A DNA stretch of 64,000 nt from NCBI GenBank assembly GCA_963780715.1, contig CAWADK010000009.1, positions 1 to 64,000 of the forward strand, written 5' to 3'. The position numbers were made by a program, and so were the translations under genes. This document shows, piece after piece, positions 38,522 to 47,855 of the stretch (within the stretch, counting starts at the first letter, position 1; each line of letters starts with the position of its first letter). This stretch comes from JALORV01 sp963780715. GTDB lineage: Bacteria > Pseudomonadota > Gammaproteobacteria > Burkholderiales > Burkholderiaceae_F. The notes below the pieces were generated by a model. The model saw only the letters and a program-made list of their open reading frames with translations. It was not told the DNA's origin and searched no databases.

Positions 38522-38912
38522 ACGGGAGCATCGCGCGCTGCGGCGTGAACTGCTGCTGGCACGAGCCGCGGCCGAGCGGGCGATGCTGGCCGATCAGCTT
38601 GAAACGCTCGAGACACGTTCGCGCACCGGCGTCGCTGGCCTGCTCATCGGCGGCGCGCGGCGTGCAACATCGTCGGGGTGGCTGGGCACGGCGGCATCCG
38701 CCGTGCGCATTGCGCGTGCGCAGCCATGGGTGGTCCCGGTGGTCGTCGGTGGAGTGGCAAGGCTCGCCCGTTCGCGCGCACTGCGCTGGCTCGTGGTGGC
38801 AGGCGCTGTCGCGGCCGTCGTTTGGTGGATTCGCAACAGCCACCCTTCAACACCATCGGCGGAAACGGAAGGCGAGGCTGCTTTACCGCTGCCCGACCTC
38901 GGCGATCTGTGA
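38508..38912 (+). CDS. YqjK-like hypothetical membrane protein
   Basis: A 134-residue protein starting at an ATG inside the end of the yqjE-like gene (14-nt overlap). An N-terminal charged helix rich in Arg, Glu and Ala is followed by hydrophobic stretches (PWVVPVVVGGVARLA, WLVVAGAVAAVVWWI) and an acidic tail. Position and shape suggest the YqjK slot of the yqjDEK trio, but the sequence itself is not diagnostic. Confidence 0.7.
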   Translation: MARAEREHRALRRELLLARAAAERAMLADQLETLETRSRTGVAGLLIGGARRATSSGWLGTAASAVRIARAQPWVVPVVVGGVARLARSRALRWLVVAGAVAAVVWWIRNSHPSTPSAETEGEAALPLPDLGDL

Positions 38913-38915
38913 GTT

Positions 38916-38933
38916 TCGCAGGTTCGCCTGCGA
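38916..38933. terminator. Short stem-loop with a TTCG tetraloop between convergent genes
   Basis: TCGCAGG at 38916-38922 pairs with CCTGCGA at 38927-38933 around a TTCG loop, just after the yqjK-like stop. There is no T-run, so it may only stabilise the mRNA end or act as a weak terminator. Confidence 0.5.
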
Positions 38934-38988
38934 GGGCCTGACAGCAGCCGACCGCATTGGCACTACTGTGCGAAGAGCGGCCTTCTTG

Positions 38989-39876
38989 TCACTCTGGCCT
39001 TCGGGCCGGCAGCAATACTGTGGATAGAGCCAGCAGGATCAGCAGCAGCGCCGTGTAGTCCTGCCAGTAGGGTTGCTCGCCCAGGAGCCACATGCCCGAG
39101 AACACGCCCAGCACAGGAATCAGCATGACCGACAGCCCGCTCGCCGCCGGCGGCAGCTTGCGCGCCAACATCGACCACACGACGTGGCAGAACGCGACCG
39201 CAAAGACGATGTTGTAGAGAAGCGGCAGCCACTCCAGCGCCAGTGGCCAGCGCCACTCTTCGAACTCGAAGGCAAACGAGGCCGAGGCCATCACCAGCAC
39301 GGTCAGCGCCATCATCCAGAACGTCAGCGTGATGATCGGCAGGTCGACGAGGTGCCGGCGCATCAGGTGCGTACCGTAGCCCCAGGCGGCAGCGGCCGTC
39401 AGCATCAGTCCGGTTCCGAGCGGTGACCCCGCCAGCGCCGTCAGCTCTGACGACAGCAGCAGCAGCGTGCCCAGCAGGGCAGCGATCACGCCCAGCCAAT
39501 GGCGGGGCAGTGGCTTTTCGCCGAAAAACAGCAGGCCGCAGAGAACCGCCCACACCGGCATCGTGTATCCGAGAATCGCGGCGCGTCCCGACGGCAGCTG
39601 CTTGATCGCGAGGATCGCAAGCACGTGCCAGACGATCATGTTGGGTACCGCGAGTCGCGCGATCTCGCGCCACGCCCCCGGCGGAACCGCGAGCGACACT
39701 CCGCTGGCGCGCGCCCAGACGCCGATGACGAGCAGCCCGCCGCCGAGGCACAGCGTGCGGAAGTACAGAGGTGGCATCTCGGCCACACCCAACTTCATCA
39801 CAGGCCAGTTCACGCCCCAGAAGAGCGTGAGCAAGGCCAGCAGCAGCAGGTCGCGGCGACTAAGAAGACGGGGCAT
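38989..39876 (-). CDS. EamA/DMT-superfamily transporter
   Basis: A 295-residue protein with ten predicted membrane segments in two EamA repeats. It begins LLLLALLTLFWGVNWPVMK, has IAALLGTLLLL in the middle, and a second half with FCHVVWSMLARKLPPAASGL and LIPVLGVFSGMWLLGE. The family exports amino acids, nucleobases or other metabolites; the substrate cannot be inferred. It is divergent from pyrF across about 90 bp. Confidence 0.9.
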   Translation of the reverse strand: MPRLLSRRDLLLLALLTLFWGVNWPVMKLGVAEMPPLYFRTLCLGGGLLVIGVWARASGVSLAVPPGAWREIARLAVPNMIVWHVLAILAIKQLPSGRAAILGYTMPVWAVLCGLLFFGEKPLPRHWLGVIAALLGTLLLLSSELTALAGSPLGTGLMLTAAAAWGYGTHLMRRHLVDLPIITLTFWMMALTVLVMASASFAFEFEEWRWPLALEWLPLLYNIVFAVAFCHVVWSMLARKLPPAASGLSVMLIPVLGVFSGMWLLGEQPYWQDYTALLLILLALSTVLLPARRPE

Positions 39877-39967
39877 CGGACCCGCGTTCTAGCACAGCGC
39901 TCCACTGCGCCGATGCCGCCGTGGCTCCGCGTAAGATGCACTCCCAATACATGCCATGGGCCGCCGG

Positions 39968-40786
39968 ATGAATTTCGTCGATCGCCTGGCTTCGCGCTGG
40001 CGCGAGTCCGACACCTTGTTGTGCGTGGGGCTGGATCCCGACCCCGCGCGATTCCCGCCGCACTTGCGCACCGGCGACGACGCGATCTTTCGCTTCTGCC
40101 GGGAAATCGTCGATGCCACGGCAGACCTGGTCTGCGCCTTCAAGCCGCAGATTGCCTACTTCGCCTCGGCGCGCGCCGAGGCGCAACTCGAGCGACTGGT
40201 GGAGCACATCCGCCGCGCACATCCGGCCGTCCCGGTCATACTCGATGCGAAGCGAGGCGACATCGGCGCCACGGCCGAGCACTACGCGCGCGAGGCCTTC
40301 GAGCGCTACCAGGCCGATGCCGTCACGCTCTCGCCCTACATGGGCCGCGACTCGCTCGAGCCTTTCCTCGCCCATGCCGAGCGCGGCGCATTCCTGCTCT
40401 GCCGCACCAGCAACCGCGGGGGCGACGACCTGCAGATGCTCGACACCGGTGGCACACCGCTGTACCAGCGGGTCGCGCGCCTTGCCGCCACGGACTGGAA
40501 CACCAATGGTCAACTGGGACTGGTGGTCGGCGCGACCTACCCGGAAGAACTCGCGACGGTCCGCGCGCTGGTCGGCAACCTGCCGCTGCTGGTGCCGGGC
40601 ATCGGTGCCCAGGGCGGCGACATCGAGGCCAGCGTGAAGGCCGGCCAGACCGCTGACGGTACCGGCATGGTGATCAACTCGTCACGCGCCATCCTCTACG
40701 CGGGCGCCGGCGCCGATTTCGCCCAGCAGGCCCGGCGCGTGGCGCAGGCAACGCGCGACGCGATCAACCTGTACCGCCGCCGCTGA
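39968..40786 (+). CDS. pyrF: Orotidine 5'-phosphate decarboxylase (type 2)
   Basis: The last step of UMP synthesis. A 272-residue protein of the longer type 2 group. The catalytic signature VILDAKRGDIGATAEHYARE (in parts) is intact, with LLCVGLDPDPARFP at the start and VTLSPYMGRDSLEPF, LCRTSNRGG and VPGIGAQGGD further on. An in-frame ATG at 39956 would add four residues; I chose the one before NFVDRLASRW. It ends 4 bp from the convergent CorC-like gene. Confidence 0.95.
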   Translation: MNFVDRLASRWRESDTLLCVGLDPDPARFPPHLRTGDDAIFRFCREIVDATADLVCAFKPQIAYFASARAEAQLERLVEHIRRAHPAVPVILDAKRGDIGATAEHYAREAFERYQADAVTLSPYMGRDSLEPFLAHAERGAFLLCRTSNRGGDDLQMLDTGGTPLYQRVARLAATDWNTNGQLGLVVGATYPEELATVRALVGNLPLLVPGIGAQGGDIEASVKAGQTADGTGMVINSSRAILYAGAGADFAQQARRVAQATRDAINLYRRR

Positions 40787-40790
40787 ACAC

Positions 40791-42104
40791 CTAGTCCACG
40801 CCGACGACGTCATCCGCATCCGGCAGGCGCGAGGCCAGCACCTTGTCGATGCGGTGCTTGTCCATATCGACGATCTCGAAGCGCCAGCCGTGCCAGTCGA
40901 CGATGTCGCCCGTGGCCGGCACCCGTCCCAGCAGCAGCATGACCATGCCCGACAGCGTGTTGTAGCGACCCAGTTCTTCCTCCGGGGCCGCGCCGAAGTT
41001 CAACCGGTCCTTCAATTCCGGAATCGGGATCAGCCCGTCGAGCAGCCAGGAGCCATCGGCGCGCGGTACGGCCCATGCGTCTTCGGTGCGCTGCGGCTTG
41101 AATTCACCCGCGATCGCCTCGAACAGGTCCTGCGACGTCACCACACCCTGGATCTCGCCGTATTCGTCCACCACCAGCGCCATGTGGCCGGCGCTCGCGC
41201 GGAAGTTCTCCAGCAGCTCCATGCCCGTCAGCGATTCCGGCACGTAGACGGCCGGCTCGGCCGCCCGCGCGAGATCGAGGACCTCACCCCGGATCGCCTG
41301 CTGCAGCAGACGGCGCGCGCTGGCCACGCCGACCACGTCGCGCAGGCCGCCGCGGCACACCGGAAACCGCGAGTGCTCGACGTCCAGCACCCGCTTGAGG
41401 TTCTGCTGCAGGTCGTCTTCGACGTCCAGGTACACGATCTCGGAACGCGGCGTCATCAGCGAGGCGATCTGGCGATCGTCGAGACGAAACACGTTGCGCA
41501 CCATGGCGCGCTCCTGCTCGTCGATGACGCCCGTTTCCGAGCCCTCCTGGATCAGCGCATGGATCTCCTCTTCGGTCACCGCCGAAGCGCCATCCGTGCG
41601 CGCGCCGACCAGGCGCAGCAGGACATCGGTCGACGTCGTCAGCAAACGGACGAAAGGCTTGGCGGCAATCGCCAGCCAGCCGATCGGGCGCGCGACGCGC
41701 CGCGCGATCGTTTCCGCCGAGATCTGCCCGAGGCGCTTGGGCACGAGTTCGCCCAGCACGATCGAGAAGTACGTCACGACCACGACCACCAGTGCGGTGG
41801 CACCCAGCTTGGCGGCCTTCGGCTCGGCACCAAGTCCGATGATCCAGTCGCCGAGCGGCTCGGCCAGTGCGGCCTCGCCGACGATTCCGCTCAGGATGCC
41901 GATCGACGTGATCCCGACCTGGATCGTCGACAGGAAGCGCGTCGGCTGGTCGTTGAGCGCCAGGGCGGCCGCCGCGCCGGCATCGCCCTGTTCGACCAGC
42001 GCTTGCAAGCGGGCGCGGCGTGCCGTCACGAGGGCAATCTCGGACATTGCGAACACCCCGTTGAGCAGGATCAGCGCAAAGAGCAGCAGGACTTCAGTCG
42101 GCAT
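40791..42104 (-). CDS. CNNM/CBS-domain membrane protein (CorC/HlyC family)
   Basis: A 437-residue protein. An N-terminal CNNM (DUF21) domain has membrane segments (LLLFALILLNGVFAMSEIAL, then FLSTIQVGITSIGILSGI and ALVVVVVTYFSIVLGELVPK, in parts). Two CBS domains follow (MTPRSEIVYLDVEDD; HMALVVDEYGEIQGVVTSQD, in parts), then a C-terminal CorC_HlyC domain. The family is linked to Mg2+/Co2+ efflux or tolerance. It is the last gene of the long minus-strand run; an adjacent TPR gene ends just upstream. Confidence 0.92.
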   Translation of the reverse strand: MPTEVLLLFALILLNGVFAMSEIALVTARRARLQALVEQGDAGAAAALALNDQPTRFLSTIQVGITSIGILSGIVGEAALAEPLGDWIIGLGAEPKAAKLGATALVVVVVTYFSIVLGELVPKRLGQISAETIARRVARPIGWLAIAAKPFVRLLTTSTDVLLRLVGARTDGASAVTEEEIHALIQEGSETGVIDEQERAMVRNVFRLDDRQIASLMTPRSEIVYLDVEDDLQQNLKRVLDVEHSRFPVCRGGLRDVVGVASARRLLQQAIRGEVLDLARAAEPAVYVPESLTGMELLENFRASAGHMALVVDEYGEIQGVVTSQDLFEAIAGEFKPQRTEDAWAVPRADGSWLLDGLIPIPELKDRLNFGAAPEEELGRYNTLSGMVMLLLGRVPATGDIVDWHGWRFEIVDMDKHRIDKVLASRLPDADDVVGVD

Positions 42105-43795
42105 GGTCTTCCGTTCAGAGAATCAGGGTTGGCAGTCGTACACGATCTCAGGGCGCCGGCAGCGGCACGTCGGCATGGCTCCAGGCCGTCGCGCGCCTGC
42201 GCCAGCGATTGCTCCGCGAGCGCGGTTTCCCCCAGCCGGCGCTGCGCCGCGGCACTGCCGGCGAGCGAGTATGCATTCGCAGGATGATTCGCCAGGTCGC
42301 GCCGGTAGGCGTCGAGCGCCGCACGCGGCGACTTGGCGAGCAGTTGCACGCGGCCCAACGTCTGCAAGGCCGGTAGCGGCCAGACCGCGGGTTCGTCGAC
42401 CTGAAGCGCCTGCTCCCGCTTCACAGCGGTCTGCGCCTGACGCACCGCTTCGTGCCAGGCGCCGCGGGCGGCGGCAAGTTCGGACCGCAACAGGGATTCG
42501 GCCAATGCCAGCACATCGGCCGCCTGATTGATGTTCTTGATCTTCAGCTTGCGGGCACTCGCTGCGCGCCGAGCGGCGTGCAGGGCATTCAGTTCGCGCT
42601 GCGCGCGGGCGACATCACCCGTGCGCGCATAGGCGGTGCCGCGTGCATACGCTGCCAGTCCCTGCAGGTAAGGACTTTCGCGCGGCACAGGCCGCGCGAG
42701 GATCGCGTCCCAGCGCGCGAAACGCACGTCCGTGAGCCATGGCAGGCCCATCAGGTGTTGCTTCGTACCCGCGTCGAGACGCTCCGATGCAGCCGCTGCC
42801 TCGGCGATGGCCTGCGCGGCCCCCAGCGCGACCGCGGACTCGCCACTCCATAGCGCGGCAGCCCACAGGAAGTGCTGGTTGTGCACGACGTAACCAGCCA
42901 CATACTGCGGGTCCGGCCGCGTGAGCGCCGCATAGCGTCGATCCGCCTCCACCGCGGCGACATTGGCACGAACCGCATCGTGGTAGCGGCCGACCCGGAT
43001 GTAGATGTGCGCTGGCATGTGCACGAGGTGGCCCACGCCCGGCGCGATGGCCTCGAGCCGATCGGCGGAATCGACGGCGGCCGCCGGTGTGCGCGACTCG
43101 CCATAAAGATGGATCCGGTAGTGGTGCGCGCCGGGGTGGTCCGGCGCAAGTCGCACTGCGCGGTCCAGCAGCGCGACGATGCGCGGCGTCCAGGGCTGCG
43201 GCGTGCCGTCCGCCCGCCACCAGTCGTAGGCGTGTTCTGTCATCAGCGCCTCGGCGGCGAGCACGGCGATGTCCGCGTCCTCGGGTCGGCTGTCAGCCAG
43301 CGCAATCATCGCCTCCGAGTAGCGGCGCGCCTCGGCATCGCCGATCGTTTCGCCACTGGCCGGGAGGCGCGTGGTTAGTGCCGCCACCATCGCAAGCTCG
43401 CGCGCATCGGTGGCGTAGACCTTCGCCTGCACCAGCGCGTCGCGTGCGATCGGTAGCTGGGCAGGCTCCATGTCCGCATTGATGTTCGGCCCGACCGCCC
43501 AGGCGATGCCCCACCGGCACATCGCGCACCCCGGGTCTCGCGCGGTTGCCGCGCGGAACGAGCGCGCGGCTTCGGGATAGTTGAACCCCCAGCCGAACAC
43601 CATCGCCTGCTCGAAATACCGCTGCGCCTGCGCATCGGCCGAGACTCTCGGCGCCCGATAGGGACCGGTCCCTTCGAAGAGCCGCGCATCGGCCACCTTG
43701 AGGCCGAGCGCATCCGACAGGCAGAGTTCAGCGGGCGGCGCGGCGAGCGCCAGCGCAGGCCCGAGCAGGAGCAGTCCGAGCCGAAGGCGCCACAT
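42071..43795 (-). CDS. Secreted TPR-repeat protein with a frameshifted C-terminus
   Basis: A 574-residue protein from the ATG before WRLRLGLLLLGPALALAAP, a signal peptide. TPR-like helices follow: YFEQAMVFGWGFNYPEAARS with CAMCRWGIAW, HPGAHHYRIHLYGESRTP, and the histidine-rich VGHLVHMPAHIYIRVGRYHD, a combination I have seen in a family of uncharacterised TPR proteins. The end is abnormal. Skipping one base near 42190 turns the tail into ARTAWSHADVPLPAP with a stop at 42148-42150, which is more natural and removes the overlap with the next gene. It starts 5 bp after the hydrolase stop. Function is unknown. Confidence 0.8.
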   Translation of the reverse strand: MWRLRLGLLLLGPALALAAPPAELCLSDALGLKVADARLFEGTGPYRAPRVSADAQAQRYFEQAMVFGWGFNYPEAARSFRAATARDPGCAMCRWGIAWAVGPNINADMEPAQLPIARDALVQAKVYATDARELAMVAALTTRLPASGETIGDAEARRYSEAMIALADSRPEDADIAVLAAEALMTEHAYDWWRADGTPQPWTPRIVALLDRAVRLAPDHPGAHHYRIHLYGESRTPAAAVDSADRLEAIAPGVGHLVHMPAHIYIRVGRYHDAVRANVAAVEADRRYAALTRPDPQYVAGYVVHNQHFLWAAALWSGESAVALGAAQAIAEAAAASERLDAGTKQHLMGLPWLTDVRFARWDAILARPVPRESPYLQGLAAYARGTAYARTGDVARAQRELNALHAARRAASARKLKIKNINQAADVLALAESLLRSELAAARGAWHEAVRQAQTAVKREQALQVDEPAVWPLPALQTLGRVQLLAKSPRAALDAYRRDLANHPANAYSLAGSAAAQRRLGETALAEQSLAQARDGLEPCRRAAAGALRSCTTANPDSLNGRPCRLKSCCSLR

Positions 43796-43800
43796 CACCG

Positions 43801-44682
43801 CTAACCGAAGAACGCGAGCACTTCGTCGCCGAGCAACTCGGGCGACTCTTCGGGAATGAAGTGTCCACCCGGCGTCGCGCGCCCGGTCACAGGGCCGCTC
43901 GCCTTGGCGCGCCAGTCGGCGAGCGGCGTGAACAGGCGCTGCACGACGCCGCGCTCGCCCCACAGCACATGCACCGGGCACTCGATGCGGCGGTCCTCGT
44001 CGGCGCGGTCATGTTCGAGGTCGATCGATGCCGACGCCCGGTAGTCCTCACACATGGCGTGGATCGCGGCGGGTGTGAAGCAGCGTTCGTACTCGGCGAG
44101 TGCGCGCTCATCGAAGAGCCCGGTGCCGCCCGAGCCCCAGCCCCCGAGCTTGGCGTGCAGGTAGAACAGCGGCTCGGCCGCGATCAGCCGCTCCGGCAGC
44201 GGCGCCGGCTGGATCAGGAAGAACCAGTGGTAGTACGCCCGCGCAAAGTCCATCGTCGTGCGCTCGTACATCGTCAGCGTCGGTGAGATGTCGAGCACCA
44301 TCAGGCGGGCGATGCACTCGGGATGATCGAGCGCCAGCCGGTGCGACACGCGGCCGCCGCGGTCGTGGCCGCAGACCGCGAAGCGGTCGTGCCCGAGCGC
44401 GCGCATCAGGCCCGCCAGGTCCGCCGCCATCGCGCGCTTGCTGTACGGCGCGTGGTCGTCCGCGGTCAGTGGCTTGGCCGAGTCACCGTAGCCGCGCAGA
44501 TCGGGCATCACGAGCCGGAACCGTTCCGCCAGCCGTGGCGCGACCCGATGCCAGATCGCGTGAGTCTGCGGAAACCCGTGCACCAGCAGCAGCGGAGCGC
44601 CCGCGCCCATCTGCCGGAACGCAATCTCGACGCCATCGACCGTCCGGCGTTCAAGCGGAACATCGGGAAACAGCGAATTCAT
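43801..44682 (-). CDS. Haloacetate (fluoroacetate) dehalogenase-like alpha/beta hydrolase
   Basis: A 293-residue alpha/beta-hydrolase. Features match fluoroacetate dehalogenases: LLVHGFPQTHAIWHRVAP, LRGYGDSAKP, the nucleophile Asp in CGHDRGGRVSHRLALDHPE, YYHWFFLIQPAPLPERLI, and the C-terminal catalytic His in GGHFIPEESPE. Such enzymes displace halide from haloacetates by an Asp-ester intermediate. Related enzymes hydrolyse other small substrates, so the substrate is inferred. The ATG before NSLFPDVPLERR is chosen; the open frame extends upstream without family character. It lies between cinA and the TPR gene. Confidence 0.85.
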   Translation of the reverse strand: MNSLFPDVPLERRTVDGVEIAFRQMGAGAPLLLVHGFPQTHAIWHRVAPRLAERFRLVMPDLRGYGDSAKPLTADDHAPYSKRAMAADLAGLMRALGHDRFAVCGHDRGGRVSHRLALDHPECIARLMVLDISPTLTMYERTTMDFARAYYHWFFLIQPAPLPERLIAAEPLFYLHAKLGGWGSGGTGLFDERALAEYERCFTPAAIHAMCEDYRASASIDLEHDRADEDRRIECPVHVLWGERGVVQRLFTPLADWRAKASGPVTGRATPGGHFIPEESPELLGDEVLAFFG

Positions 44683-44777
44683 CGTCGTGCGAATCTCCCC
44701 GGGGGTAGTTTGTGCAAGCGGCCGCGACACCATGAGCACCCGCCACGTCCTGCGCGGCTCCGGCTTCGGCGTGTTAC

Positions 44778-45299
44778 TCAGACGTCCTGTCTCTGTGTCA
44801 GCAGGTCGACCAGGGTCTCGAGCGCCACGACGATCGACTCCGTGCGAACGGAGGCGCGATCGCCTTCGAAGCGCCGGGTCTGGGTCTTGACCCATGCCGC
44901 CTGCGCCGGGTCGCGCCGGATTGCCCAGGCGAAGCACACTGTGCCGACCGGCTTGGCCACCGAGCCGCCATCCGGACCGGCGACGCCGGTCACCGCGACC
45001 GCAACATGTGCGGCGCTCTGCGTCAGCGCCCCGAGCGCCATCGCGCGCGCGACCGGCTCACTGACGGCGCCGAAATCGCGAAGATAGGCAGGCGCTACGC
45101 CGAGCACCTGCAGCTTCGACTCATTCGCGTACGTGATGAACCCGCGGTCGAACCAAAGGCTTGACCCGGGCGTCATCGTGACTGCGTAGGCGACACCGCC
45201 CGCCGTGCATGACTCGGCGGTCGCCAGCGTCAAGTGCTGCGCGCGCAGCGCCCGCCCGAGCTGCGCCGACAGGCGCTCCAGTCGCTCCCCGGGCGTCAC
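44778..45299 (-). CDS. pncC: CinA C-terminal-type nicotinamide-nucleotide amidohydrolase
   Basis: A 173-residue stand-alone version of the CinA C-terminal domain (PncC), which deamidates NMN to NaMN in the pyridine nucleotide cycle. Blocks are LATAESCTAGGVAYAVTMTPGSS (in parts), FITYANESKLQVLGV, VSEPVARAMALGA and VAVTGVAGPDGG. Its start overlaps the pgpA stop by 4 nt (ATGA type), so it is in the thiL-pgpA-cinA operon. Confidence 0.95.
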   Translation of the reverse strand: MTPGERLERLSAQLGRALRAQHLTLATAESCTAGGVAYAVTMTPGSSLWFDRGFITYANESKLQVLGVAPAYLRDFGAVSEPVARAMALGALTQSAAHVAVAVTGVAGPDGGSVAKPVGTVCFAWAIRRDPAQAAWVKTQTRRFEGDRASVRTESIVVALETLVDLLTQRQDV

Positions 45300-45838
45300 C
45301 CGAGCACTCGCACGGTGATCGCCGCCAGCAGCAGTGCGTAGAACGCGGCGATGAGGTCATCGGCCATGACACCGACACCGCTCTTGAAGCGGCGATCGAC
45401 GGCACGAATCGGCGGTGGCTTCAGGATGTCGAACAGCCGGAACGCCAGGAAACCGAGCGCTTGCGCGAGCAGGTCCGGCGGCAAGAGCAACAGCACCAGC
45501 CAGAAGGCGACGATCTCATCGATCACGATCGCGCCGTGGTCCGGGCGTCCGAGCACTCGCCCGGTGCGTCCGGCCGCCCATGCGCCGATGACGGCCGTCA
45601 ATGCGATCAGCAGCAGCCAGGCACCCGTCGAAAGGAACGGATCGAGGGTCACAAAGACGAACCAGGCCGCGAGCGTGCCCCAGGTGCCAGGCGCCGGGCG
45701 CAGCAGCCCGCTGCCGCACCCGAATGCGATCCAGTGCGCGGGGTGCGCCAGCATCAGACGCCATGATGGCGCAGTCACGGCATCGGGCGGGCGGCCCGCT
45801 GCTGGGGTCATTGGGAGGGTTACAGTCGGCTCCGTCAT
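45296..45838 (-). CDS. pgpA: Phosphatidylglycerophosphatase A
   Basis: A membrane enzyme that dephosphorylates phosphatidylglycerol-phosphate. A 180-residue protein with GCGSGLLRPAPGTWGTLAAW, the acidic motif IVIDEIVAFWLVLLLLP, FRLFDILKPPPIRAVD and VMADDLIAAFYALL. It overlaps thiL at its start and cinA at its end by 4 nt each, the usual coupled arrangement. Confidence 0.95.
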   Translation of the reverse strand: MTEPTVTLPMTPAAGRPPDAVTAPSWRLMLAHPAHWIAFGCGSGLLRPAPGTWGTLAAWFVFVTLDPFLSTGAWLLLIALTAVIGAWAAGRTGRVLGRPDHGAIVIDEIVAFWLVLLLLPPDLLAQALGFLAFRLFDILKPPPIRAVDRRFKSGVGVMADDLIAAFYALLLAAITVRVLG

Positions 45839-46824
45839 GGGCGGAAATGATCGAACGCCCGGGGCGCAATGTCCACCGCGCTTCCGCGTTCATCGACGAC
45901 TCTCAGCCCGCGTCCCGCGTGAATCGACCCGATCCGAGCCACGGACACTCCGCTGGCACGGGCCGCCGACTCGACCGCCCCCGCTGCGGCGGGCGGAGCC
46001 GTGAACAGCAGTTCGTAGTCGTCCCCGCCACCGAACACGAACTGCCACTGCTGCTCCTGCGATAGTCGCCGCAGCGCAGCAGAGCGCGGGATCGCACCCC
46101 AGCGGACGGTCGCGGCGACGCCCGATGTTTCCAGGATATGCCCCAGATCGCCTGCCAGGCCGTCAGATACATCGATCGCGCTCGTTGCGATGCCTCGCAG
46201 GCGTTCGCCCAAGCCCACGCGCGGCTCCGGGCGTTCCAATCGCGCAATCGCCTGCGATGCAGCATCGGCGGCCTCGACCGCCCCGCGCCTGCAGGCGAGG
46301 CCCAGCGCCCCATCGCCCAGCGTGCCCGAAACCCAGATCTCGTCATCCGCGAGCGCGCCCGACCGCAGCAGCGCGCTGCCGCGTGGCACGTCTCCGAGCG
46401 CGGTGATCGAGATCGTCACGCCCTGCACCGAACGTGTCGTATCGCCGCCGGCCAGCGCGCAGCCGAAACGATCCGCCAGCGAGAAGAGCCCGCGGCTGAA
46501 CGCCGCCAGCCATGGTTCGTCGACCGCGGGCAGCGCCAGCGCGAGGAAGAAGCAGCGCGGTTTCGCACCGCAGGCGGCCAGGTCCGAGAGATTGACGGCG
46601 AGTGCCTTGTGTCCCAGCGCCTCCGGATCCACGTCCGCCAGGAAGTGCACGCCCTCGACCAGCATGTCGGTGGTCACCGCCCACTGCGACTCCGGCCCGC
46701 CATCGACCAGCGCGCAGTCGTCGCCGATGCCGAGTTCGACGCGCGGCGCGTCTCCGGTGTCGCGCTGGAAGTAGCGGGCGATCAGCTCGAATTCGCCGAT
46801 CGGCGGTGGCGGCGCCGGCATCAC
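45835..46824 (-). CDS. thiL: Thiamine-monophosphate kinase
   Basis: Phosphorylates thiamine phosphate to thiamine diphosphate. A 329-residue AIR-synthase-like fold protein: GEFELIARYFQ at the start, LGIGDDCALVD, the metal-binding VTTDMLVEGVHF, HKALAVNLSDLAACGAKP, GGDTTRSVQG, AIDVSDGLAGDL and GGGDDYELLFT. It completes the thiamine pathway begun at thiD-thiE in the same window. The pgpA start overlaps its stop. Confidence 0.96.
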   Translation of the reverse strand: MMPAPPPPIGEFELIARYFQRDTGDAPRVELGIGDDCALVDGGPESQWAVTTDMLVEGVHFLADVDPEALGHKALAVNLSDLAACGAKPRCFFLALALPAVDEPWLAAFSRGLFSLADRFGCALAGGDTTRSVQGVTISITALGDVPRGSALLRSGALADDEIWVSGTLGDGALGLACRRGAVEAADAASQAIARLERPEPRVGLGERLRGIATSAIDVSDGLAGDLGHILETSGVAATVRWGAIPRSAALRRLSQEQQWQFVFGGGDDYELLFTAPPAAAGAVESAARASGVSVARIGSIHAGRGLRVVDERGSAVDIAPRAFDHFRP

Positions 46825-46841
46825 ATAGCCCGCGGCGTCAG

Positions 46842-47345
46842 TCAGGAGCGCGCCGCGACTTCCGTCGCGCGCAATTGCGCCGCAACCTTGTCGAGCACGC
46901 CATTGACGTACTTGAAGCCCTCGGTCCCGCCAAAGCTCTTCGCAAGCTCGACCGCCTCGTTGATGATCACCCGGTAGGGAATTTCGGTGCGGTGCTTGAG
47001 TTCGTAGGTCGCGAGCAACAGGATGCCGTGCTCGACGGGAGACAGTGCCTCCACGCCGCGGTCGAGATACGGCGCGAACTCGGCGCGCAGCGCGTCGGCG
47101 CCGTCGATGGCGCCGTTGAGCAGCTCACGATAGTGCGGCATGTCGGTGCTCGCCGTGATCTCGTCGAGATCGCGACCGCGGCTCTCGGCCAGGTGGCCCT
47201 CGATCGACGCCGCGTCCTGGCCGCCCACCAGCCACTGGTACAGGCCCTGCACCGCCAGCTCGCGTGCGCGCCGCCGCGCGCTGCGCCCGCCACCCCGGCT
47301 GCCTGCTCCTGCTGCGCGCTCAGTCCCCGGCGGTTTCGTCGCCAC
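46842..47345 (-). CDS. nusB: Transcription antitermination factor NusB
   Basis: An RNA-binding helical protein acting with NusE/S10 at rRNA boxA. The NusB core is RRRARELAVQGLYQWLV, then LLNGAIDGADALRAEFAPYL, LSPVEHGILLLATYEL and YRVIINEAVELAKSFGGTEG with FKYVNGVLD. I use the GTG at 47345 (167 residues), which overlaps the end of ribH by 26 nt. A much earlier in-frame ATG at 47417 lies deep inside ribH and is unlikely. ribH-nusB-thiL is a standard proteobacterial order. Confidence 0.92.
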   Translation of the reverse strand: MATKPPGTERAAGAGSRGGGRSARRRARELAVQGLYQWLVGGQDAASIEGHLAESRGRDLDEITASTDMPHYRELLNGAIDGADALRAEFAPYLDRGVEALSPVEHGILLLATYELKHRTEIPYRVIINEAVELAKSFGGTEGFKYVNGVLDKVAAQLRATEVAARS

Positions 47346-47805
47346 TTTCGTCCAGCGCCCACAGCAGATTGGCCATTTCGATCGCCGTGCGCGCAGCGTC
47401 CTTGCCCTTTTCGGCAACCCGGGCGCGCGCCTGCTCGTCGTTCTCCACGGTAAGAATGGCGTTCGCGATCGGAATGCCGTGCGCCAGCGAAACCCGGGCC
47501 AGTCCGCGCGCCGACTCGTTCGCGACGATCTCGAAGTGATAGGTCTCGCCGCGGATCACGCAGCCGAGCGCAACCAGGGCGTCATAGTCCTCCGCCGCGG
47601 CAAGTCGCGCCAGGACCAGCGGGATCTCGAGCGACCCCGGAACCGAAACGTGCGTGATGTCATCCTCGTCGACGCCCAGCGTGACCAGTTCCGACACACA
47701 GGCCTCGAACAGCGCCCGTCCGGCCCACTCGTTGAAACGCGCCTGCACGATGCCAATGCGCAGTCCGGCGCCGTCGAAATCGGGCGCGAGTTGATCGATC
47801 GCCAT
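47320..47805 (-). CDS. ribH: 6,7-dimethyl-8-ribityllumazine synthase
   Basis: Condenses the RibA/RibD-derived pyrimidine with dihydroxybutanone phosphate to lumazine. A 161-residue protein: LRIGIVQARFNEW at the start, VPGSLEIPLVLARLA, ALGCVIRGETYHFEIVANES (in parts) and GIPIANAILTVENDEQA. It lies 50 bp after ribB and overlaps nusB. Confidence 0.96.
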   Translation of the reverse strand: MAIDQLAPDFDGAGLRIGIVQARFNEWAGRALFEACVSELVTLGVDEDDITHVSVPGSLEIPLVLARLAAAEDYDALVALGCVIRGETYHFEIVANESARGLARVSLAHGIPIANAILTVENDEQARARVAEKGKDAARTAIEMANLLWALDESGDETAGD

Positions 47806-47855
47806 TGTTCCTCCTGCGAGGCAGTGTACGCGAGCGCTCTTGCGCCCGCGGCGGA